A stretch of 29,202 bases of DNA from a virus: positions 1 through 29,202 of the IMG/VR virus record IMGVR_UViG_3300020165_000110, one strand, 5' to 3'. The notes beneath the pieces were generated by a model that did not search any database, was not told the origin of the DNA, and worked only from the letters and a program-made list of their open reading frames with translations. Shown here one piece after another: positions 23,874 to 29,202 of the stretch. The translations under genes and the position numbers were made by a program. How positions within the stretch are numbered: position 1 is the stretch's first letter; every line of letters starts with the position of its first letter.

Positions 23874-26800
23874 TTAAGACTGTAGTGTGTCAGGTGTTAA
23901 TGCGGCCACAATTACAACATCATTTGTAGTAGCGGCATTTGCAAATATTTCATACGGTCTGCATTTAATTTCATACAAATCTCCAAATAACTTTTCTGGA
24001 TCGTTTGATACTAATACGACTGAACTAACCATATCTCCAAGTTTTTCATGCAAGTAAGAACTTAACTCTGAGAAGAAGAATGTATCTCCAAAGTTCCAAT
24101 TATCAATATTAAAATATGTGTCCATTTCTTTTAAAATTGCACTTCGTATTTCACTGTCTGATGCATTTGTTGATGCTGATTTTACAGCCTTAATAGTTGC
24201 TCGTAATGATCTATCTGCTTTTGCACCGAATAAAGGTTTAAACGTGACACTATTTAATACTGCACTATCTGACAACATTTTGTAATCATTTATTAACGGG
24301 TAAGCAATTTGCAACTCGTTCATTGTTGGTTGTTCTGGTTTTGTTACTGTACCAGTAGAGTCTTGTATCCAATTTCTATATGCTGTATAATATGATTGTG
24401 TTACTAAGTATAAATCAATAATATTAGTAGTTGCTGGATCAATACGAGTTGTATTATTTGCATTATGTCTGTATTGATAATCTAATGCTTGACGACCAGA
24501 TTTAACAGAATAATCTGTTTGCAATGTTACAACATAAAACGGTGTAGTTACAGTTGGATCTTGTATTGTTTTATAAAATTTATTTTCTGTGTATGCATAG
24601 AACAACTGACCTACTGGAAATTCATACTTCACAGTTTCAATTTGTGTTTTATTTCCGTAAGTGTAAATTATATCTGTGTTCGGAACAATAAGTTGTCTTG
24701 TTAAGTTAACAGGGTCAGTTACAGTTTTGAAGAAAACATATAAACCAATATTTGCGCCGTTGTTAACATACCCAGTGATATCATTAAAGAAGTCTGGATT
24801 TAAAATAAGTGTTGAGTTGTTTACATCTGTTGCCGCGACTTCTACTTGGAAATCATTTACATAGCCGTCAGATTCAACAGTCTGTCCTAAAATATTAACT
24901 TTAGTATCTGCACCCAATGCAGTATTAGAACCATATATTGTGTTGATACCAAGAATACTAATAAAGTCTTTAATAATCTTTCCTGTAAAAGGATCATATA
25001 CTAATTCATTTTTACTAAATGTGAATCTTGTATCAGCAACACTACCGAAATAATATGTTAATGATTTATATGTTACAGTATAACGATTGTTTCCTAAACT
25101 AGTAAATTTAACAAAATAATTCGTGTTCGTTGCTGAACCAATTGACCAACGTTCTTGGTTAACAAGCAACGAGTTATCAAACAACAAGGTAAAATCTTGT
25201 TGCAATTCAATTTTAAGAATTGCTTCTTGTATGATTACACTAGACAATGAATTATCAAAAACAGGAATCACTTCAGTCAACGTGACGCCGTCTGGTACAA
25301 AACCATTAAGAGTTACTGGACCTTTGCCATTAGCAAATGACCCTTGACCAGAGTTGTTACCATCTCCGACAACATTTAATATCGTTGACCAAATATAATT
25401 CTTCTGACTTGCAGAAGGTATACCAGAAACGAGACGATTGTTGCTATCGAAATAAAATCCGTCTGGCGCTTTGAGTTTTACAATCGCACCTGTTGTTGCA
25501 TATTTTGCATTTGTTGTTGTGAATATTCCTAGAGGCTCTGGACTTTCTTTTGATCCATTCTTAGAATAAAAATAACCAGATTCACTTGATGAATCTACTG
25601 AACTTGTTTTCCAATATAGAGTACTGCCACCGCCTGTTCCTGGATATGCATAACGTGTATAATTTTGTATGTAATACTGATTAGCACGATTCAATGCAAG
25701 TACTGATGCTAAATCATCAGTGAAGAATTGAATGATGTCTGATGTGTTGTTCACTTGCAATGTTAAGAAGCCATCTTCATTGTCTTGGTATAACGCTCCG
25801 TCATCGCCAAATGAATTTGTACTTGAATACTTTCCAGTAGGGTCAAGTAAATCTAAATTCTTAGATACGCCAATAGAACTTCTATTAATAGCAGAACTTT
25901 TAATTATTGAACTGTAAAGTGTATATGGGAAGTTCGTGTAGTCTTCGCCATTAACCATACGATTTTGCGTATAGTATCTTGTTGGTGCTCTTTGTTTAAT
26001 TGCTGATAGTGATTCTCTGCCTTGTGCATTAGAAACAGTTAATGGCAAGCCTAATTGTAAACTAAGTGTTTCAGATTTGCCTGTTCTGCTAATATAGTTA
26101 AGTGTTACTGATACTCCATTCATTTCTGAAGGATCAATTACATAATTTAATCCATTACTGCTTCTTACAAAGGCTCTAAATGTACCTACGGGTATCTCTG
26201 AAAATATACCATCACCGAAAACATAAGTGACTTGATCGTTTGCACGTGAAGTTACTGAGAAGATTTTCTTAACACTTGATTCTGTTTGTAAATATGCATC
26301 TGCATAAACATTATCTACTTGTTCCCATGCTTTTAATGATGAATCTGTCTGAACTTGATATAACCATGTATCACTATTATTGATACCATTAGTATCAATA
26401 TTGTAAGTTTCGTTTGCTATTTGTTGTTGAAACGATGTTGTAGAATTTTGTAAAGTCCCTTGTTTAAAGTAAAACATAAACCCAGTGTTTGGTGAACCAA
26501 ATCCTAATCTGTCATTTCTATATAACATATTCATTTGATTAGTTGGTGCTGGTGGTTTTTCGTAAACGTATGTTTTATCCATTGACGTTCCACTTACTAA
26601 TTCAAAGTTCATTGAGTTTCCGTCTACTTGTGAGACAAAAGGAACAATTGGACTTGTGTTGGCTGGAAGATTAATTGCGTATTCACTTGTACTTACGCCA
26701 AGAATTTCAGATGTGTTGCCTGGATTTCCGATTCGTTGAGTATCAATAAGAGTAGCATTGATGACAGTATTCATTTGCTCTAGCCAATTGTTGTTGCCTG

Positions 26801-27239
26801 GATCATTCCAAGTAATAGGTACATTACTTAAATTTTGACCATTTGCATCTACAATGTTTTCTGTTGTTCGTACTGATTGTATTTTAAGATAGCCTGATGC
26901 ACATGTATTTCTTTTTGGCGTATAACTAACTAAGTTGGCTAACTTAACAACTGAGTCTCTGCGTTCAGCAGTATCAATAAAGTTCTCACGGGCGTTTAGA
27001 TCGTTTCTGAAGGCTAGTCCTTGACCCATGAATGACATAACATCAAGTAGAGCAATAAACTCTGAACTTTCTACGTAGTCATTAAAGTTTTCAGGATAAT
27101 AAAGACGAAGGTAATCGATAAAACTTTTTCTAAGTGTTTCGTAATCGTAACTTCTAAAGTCTGCCTGTGAAAAGGTTTGGTAGATTGCTTTCCAATCATT
27201 AACTCCAAATAGACTTGATTGCCTTGAACTTGTTGCCAT
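23874..27239 (-). CDS. gp6: T4-type baseplate wedge protein gp6, enlarged (1121 aa)
   Basis: gp6 dimers join the wedges into the inner baseplate ring around the hub and clamp gp25 and gp53. The N-terminus is diagnostic: SSLFGVNDWKAIYQTFSQAD, LRKSFIDYLRLYYPENFNDY, ESSEFIALLDVMSFMGQGLA, then RNDLNARENFIDTAERRDSV and KLANLVSYTPKR (residues about 7-115). The C-terminal part is also typical: RSLRATIKAVKSA, ILKEMDTYFNIDNWNFGDTF, FFSELSSYLHEKLGDMVSSV and FGDLYEIKCRPYEIF (about residues 1010-1105). The protein is much longer than T4 gp6 (660 residues), with Thr/Ser/Asn-rich beta regions between the ends, as in marine T4-like phages. AGGGA (27246-27250) lies 6 bases before the ATG, and GATAAATA lies further upstream. 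It follows gp25 directly and precedes the giant gene by 14 bases. Confidence 0.95.
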   Translation of the reverse strand: MATSSRQSSLFGVNDWKAIYQTFSQADFRSYDYETLRKSFIDYLRLYYPENFNDYVESSEFIALLDVMSFMGQGLAFRNDLNARENFIDTAERRDSVVKLANLVSYTPKRNTCASGYLKIQSVRTTENIVDANGQNLSNVPITWNDPGNNNWLEQMNTVINATLIDTQRIGNPGNTSEILGVSTSEYAINLPANTSPIVPFVSQVDGNSMNFELVSGTSMDKTYVYEKPPAPTNQMNMLYRNDRLGFGSPNTGFMFYFKQGTLQNSTTSFQQQIANETYNIDTNGINNSDTWLYQVQTDSSLKAWEQVDNVYADAYLQTESSVKKIFSVTSRANDQVTYVFGDGIFSEIPVGTFRAFVRSSNGLNYVIDPSEMNGVSVTLNYISRTGKSETLSLQLGLPLTVSNAQGRESLSAIKQRAPTRYYTQNRMVNGEDYTNFPYTLYSSIIKSSAINRSSIGVSKNLDLLDPTGKYSSTNSFGDDGALYQDNEDGFLTLQVNNTSDIIQFFTDDLASVLALNRANQYYIQNYTRYAYPGTGGGSTLYWKTSSVDSSSESGYFYSKNGSKESPEPLGIFTTTNAKYATTGAIVKLKAPDGFYFDSNNRLVSGIPSASQKNYIWSTILNVVGDGNNSGQGSFANGKGPVTLNGFVPDGVTLTEVIPVFDNSLSSVIIQEAILKIELQQDFTLLFDNSLLVNQERWSIGSATNTNYFVKFTSLGNNRYTVTYKSLTYYFGSVADTRFTFSKNELVYDPFTGKIIKDFISILGINTIYGSNTALGADTKVNILGQTVESDGYVNDFQVEVAATDVNNSTLILNPDFFNDITGYVNNGANIGLYVFFKTVTDPVNLTRQLIVPNTDIIYTYGNKTQIETVKYEFPVGQLFYAYTENKFYKTIQDPTVTTPFYVVTLQTDYSVKSGRQALDYQYRHNANNTTRIDPATTNIIDLYLVTQSYYTAYRNWIQDSTGTVTKPEQPTMNELQIAYPLINDYKMLSDSAVLNSVTFKPLFGAKADRSLRATIKAVKSASTNASDSEIRSAILKEMDTYFNIDNWNFGDTFFFSELSSYLHEKLGDMVSSVVLVSNDPEKLFGDLYEIKCRPYEIFANAATTNDVVIVAALTPDTLQS

Positions 27240-27260
27240 AGTTATTCCCTGTATGACAAG

Positions 27261-27268
27261 TATTTATC
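27261..27268 (-). promoter_or_regulatory. Candidate T4-type late promoter before gp6
   Basis: GATAAATA on the minus strand sits in the 53-base gap between gp25 and gp6, 21 bases before the gp6 ATG. The expected start point, 6-7 bases downstream, leaves a short leader that still includes the AGGGA ribosome-binding site. Of the four candidates this has the most canonical layout. Confidence 0.5.
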
Positions 27269-27292
27269 TTTATGGAAAACCAGGGTTTTTTA

Positions 27293-27748
27293 TTAGAATG
27301 AAAGAGTTGCAGAGTTAGTATCTGGATCAAAAACTACAGCAATATCACCAACATTGTTGAAAGGATTGATAGATAATTGCACTTCTACTAAGATTCCTTC
27401 TTCTCTTTGCCATGATCTTATTGTATTAATGTTGATTCTGCTGTCTTCACTTGCTACTCGTTGGATTTCATTTTGCAATGCAGTAGATACATCTGCTGTG
27501 TTTGGCTCAAAAACAAAGTCCCAAAGAGTTGTGCCGTAGTTAGGCTGTCCAACCTTTTCCCCTTTGCGTATGTTTAATGCATTAATAAAATCTTGTATGA
27601 CTAGTTTTTCGTCTAAGAGTTTAAATTTCTTACCAAAAACAGTAGGATCTGTGATACCATTATTGACACCTGTTGCACTTACAGGCAAAGGATTCACCGT
27701 TCTCGGTTTATCTGCGCCTATTGTTGAAAATCCTATGAATGTTGCCAT
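27293..27748 (-). CDS. gp25: Baseplate wedge subunit gp25 (GPW/gp25 family, 151 aa)
   Basis: gp25 is the small wedge component that nucleates the sheath at the inner baseplate and binds the gp6 core bundle; it is related to TssE of type VI secretion. The protein has a short N-terminal extension (residues 1-45, TIGADKPRTVNPLPVSAT). The family core follows: KLVIQDFINALNIRKGEKVG, PNYGTTLWDFVFEPN, and LQNEIQRVASEDSRININTI. The last probably corresponds to the family 'EPR' region, here EDSR with Glu and Arg kept. It closes with VEVQLSINPFNN and a strand-rich end. Length is close to T4 gp25 (132 residues). Directly followed by gp6, the expected partner. The upstream TATAAATA lies only 5 bases before the ATG; AGGA overlaps the upstream stop at a loose spacing of 13 bases. 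Confidence 0.95.
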   Translation of the reverse strand: MATFIGFSTIGADKPRTVNPLPVSATGVNNGITDPTVFGKKFKLLDEKLVIQDFINALNIRKGEKVGQPNYGTTLWDFVFEPNTADVSTALQNEIQRVASEDSRININTIRSWQREEGILVEVQLSINPFNNVGDIAVVFDPDTNSATLSF

Positions 27749-27753
27749 ACTAT

Positions 27754-27761
27754 TATTTATA
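27754..27761 (-). promoter_or_regulatory. Candidate T4-type late promoter, perfect TATAAATA, at the gp25 start
   Basis: This is an exact match to the T4 late promoter core on the minus strand, in the 15-base gap between the upstream stop and the gp25 ATG. Only 5 bases separate it from the ATG, so a transcript starting at the usual distance would have almost no leader. It may supply leaderless gp25 message or mainly serve gp6, with gp25 translated from longer read-through transcripts. Confidence 0.5.
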
Positions 27762-27763
27762 TC

Positions 27764-29202
27764 CTATTTTAATTTCCATTTCTGAGTAATGTTATCCCAC
27801 TTCCAATTAGTGCTACCAGCATTGCCTTCGCCACCACCGCCGCCACTGTTGCCACCAAGACCAAAGTCACCTTGCAAGAATCCACCCATGCTACCAGCTC
27901 CATCAGTTGGAGGTGTTGGATCAGTTACTTGTCCAGTAACTGCTTCTACAGTGTTTTCTACTACTTCTTCTGCTCCAGGTATAACTGGTTGACCTTCGCC
28001 TGCTTCGATAACCGAATACGTGTTTAAACCATCGTCAAGTATATTAACAGTTTGTTGTGCTGTTATACTAGCCTGTGTCGCATTAGATGTACTTTGATTA
28101 TTTAATACTTGTGCTGTTTGGTTGTTGGATGTCTCAGTAATAAGATTCTCTAAATCTTGGAATTGATTTAACGAACTGTCTGTTACTGTTGGTGCAGTGC
28201 TTTGCTTTATTTCTTCTGCGACTGCTTTTACTTCTGCAATTGCCGCCGCATATGCAGGTGAATTCAGTGCCGTTTCATACTGTGCTTTTGCTTCTGCAAT
28301 TTCTGGAGACCCAGCTGGTAAAGAAGTAACAAGTTCTGCATATGATGCTTGTTTTGCCGCAATTTGTTTTTCTTGTGATGCTACTGCTTTTTGTGCTGTC
28401 TTTAATTTTTTCGTTAACGCCTTCAGTGATGCAAATGCACCAAGAGCCGCAGACGGAATTTTTCCTAATAAGTTTGGTCTTGGGACTTTTGGATTTCCTA
28501 ATACTTGATTGACAAGACCCATAAGACTTTCTCTAGTACCGAACGTATTCAATGCTACTGTAGGCAATGTGATCGTTGAGCCACCACCAGATGTAAGAGA
28601 AGACAATGCACTTACAAGTGCGGCAGATGCTCCAGGACTCAAAGATCCTGATAATGTATCTGTTAGCCCATCAAGTTTGCTACTAGCATCTCCTAACAAG
28701 TCTTTAATGCCTGCGCCTGGATCTCCTCCAGAGAATGCGTCTGATGCAATACTGCCTACTTCAGATGATAATGCTCCTAGTCCATCTGCAATTGCATTGA
28801 CAGAACCTTTTGCATTATCTACAAGACTGCCACCAATTTTCTGTCCTCCTGGTAAAGCAGACATACCAGATGCTACTACTGCGGCTGTTGATGCTGATGC
28901 TCCTGTAGAAACAATCGATGCCGCACTCGATAATCCACCTGCATTTGCTAAATTTGTTGGTGATCCAGTCAATGCACTAACTGCTGATGTTGCATCACTG
29001 ATTGCATTGTCTGCTATTGATGTATCTACACTAAATGATGCTAAGTCTGTACCAGTTACTCCTTCTGCCGCCGCAGTTACACTTGAAGCCGCTTCTTTTG
29101 CAAGTGCTTCTAAGTCTACAGGAACATTTGCTGGCATCTTTTTAAACGTTGCTGTTATAGATTTAAATGATGATGCGGACGCACCAATGTCTGCATCAAA
29201 AC
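27764..29202 (-). CDS. Ala/Ser/Gly-rich probable virion protein upstream of gp25, 5' end outside window
   Basis: The frame is open to the right edge (at least 479 codons). An ATG at 29135-29137 exists, but the codons before it read FDADIGASASSFKSITATFK with no stop and no ribosome-binding site, so the true start is probably beyond the window. Residues counted from that ATG: about 1-200 are low-complexity Ala/Ser/Gly/Asp with short helix-forming repeats (ASSKLDGLTDTLSGSLSPGA). About 205-245 are more ordered (TFGTRESLMGLVNQVLGNPK). About 245-320 form a probable coiled coil (ALTKKLKTAQKAVASQEKQI, AAKQASYAELV). A Gln/Asn/Thr linker follows, then a Pro/Gly-rich tail ending TNWKWDNITQKWKLK. I do not recognise a named family. 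Placement before gp25 and gp6 suggests a tail or baseplate component or assembly factor. Confidence 0.75.
   Translation of the reverse strand, partial: FDADIGASASSFKSITATFKKMPANVPVDLEALAKEAASSVTAAAEGVTGTDLASFSVDTSIADNAISDATSAVSALTGSPTNLANAGGLSSAASIVSTGASASTAAVVASGMSALPGGQKIGGSLVDNAKGSVNAIADGLGALSSEVGSIASDAFSGGDPGAGIKDLLGDASSKLDGLTDTLSGSLSPGASAALVSALSSLTSGGGSTITLPTVALNTFGTRESLMGLVNQVLGNPKVPRPNLLGKIPSAALGAFASLKALTKKLKTAQKAVASQEKQIAAKQASYAELVTSLPAGSPEIAEAKAQYETALNSPAYAAAIAEVKAVAEEIKQSTAPTVTDSSLNQFQDLENLITETSNNQTAQVLNNQSTSNATQASITAQQTVNILDDGLNTYSVIEAGEGQPVIPGAEEVVENTVEAVTGQVTDPTPPTDGAGSMGGFLQGDFGLGGNSGGGGGEGNAGSTNWKWDNITQKWKLK

Noticed and set aside
27276-27289. AAAACC..GGTTTT inverted repeat in the gp25-gp6 gap as a terminator
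   Set aside because: As a hairpin it gives only about five pairs, mostly A-T, with no U-tract of its own on the coding strand. A terminator here would also cut gp6 from gp25.
29135-29137. ATG as the true start of the protein before gp25
   Set aside because: The frame stays open to the window edge with plausible coding sequence before the ATG, and no ribosome-binding site precedes it.

Overview
The window is a densely packed, AT-rich piece of a tailed-phage genome (or a phage contig from a metagenome). All genes lie on the minus strand, so transcription and gene order run from the right edge to the left edge. Two genes identify the phage type. A GPW/gp25-family baseplate wedge protein (27293-27748) is followed directly by a T4-type gp6 baseplate wedge protein (23874-27239). 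Together with giant structural genes, AT-rich codon use and T4-late-type promoter motifs (TATAAATA / GATAAATA), they point to a T4-like myovirus of the kind that infects marine bacteria such as Pelagibacter or picocyanobacteria. The host cannot be fixed from this window. There is no RNA gene, CRISPR array, integrase, transposase or insertion sequence.

Layout in transcription order: (1) 29202-27764, an Ala/Ser/Gly-rich, partly coiled-coil protein, probable virion component, with its 5' end outside the window. (2) 27748-27293, gp25. (3) 27239-23874, an enlarged gp6 of 1121 residues. (4) 23859-4009, one uninterrupted open frame of 6616 codons, two thirds of the window. (5) 3988-3181, two small genes for a short hypothetical protein and a 206-residue probable virion protein. 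(6) 3148-943, two probable tail-fibre or adhesin proteins. (7) 939-1, three small or partial genes of unknown function, the last resembling GT-A-fold glycosyltransferases and running off the left edge.

The genes read as one late morphogenesis block. gp25 and gp6 form the inner baseplate wedge. The giant protein sits where T4 has genes 7, 8 and 10, and is best read as a baseplate-attached structural protein that reaches outward. Its first roughly 2,300 residues look like a unique structural region. After that it carries a seven-bladed FG-GAP (integrin-alpha-like) propeller, a second propeller of YCF48/BNR-like WT repeats, and at least 14 copies of a roughly 65-75 residue beta module with a YYVK...FTIS core. 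It also has several GTGTA-ended modules and a C-terminal module also found mid-protein. Copies of the small modules sit between the blades of both propellers.

The most interesting content is this modular giant protein: its size, the two propellers interrupted by shared modules, and the repeat family that could drive recombination. The candidate late promoters and two near-leaderless promoter/start arrangements are secondary.
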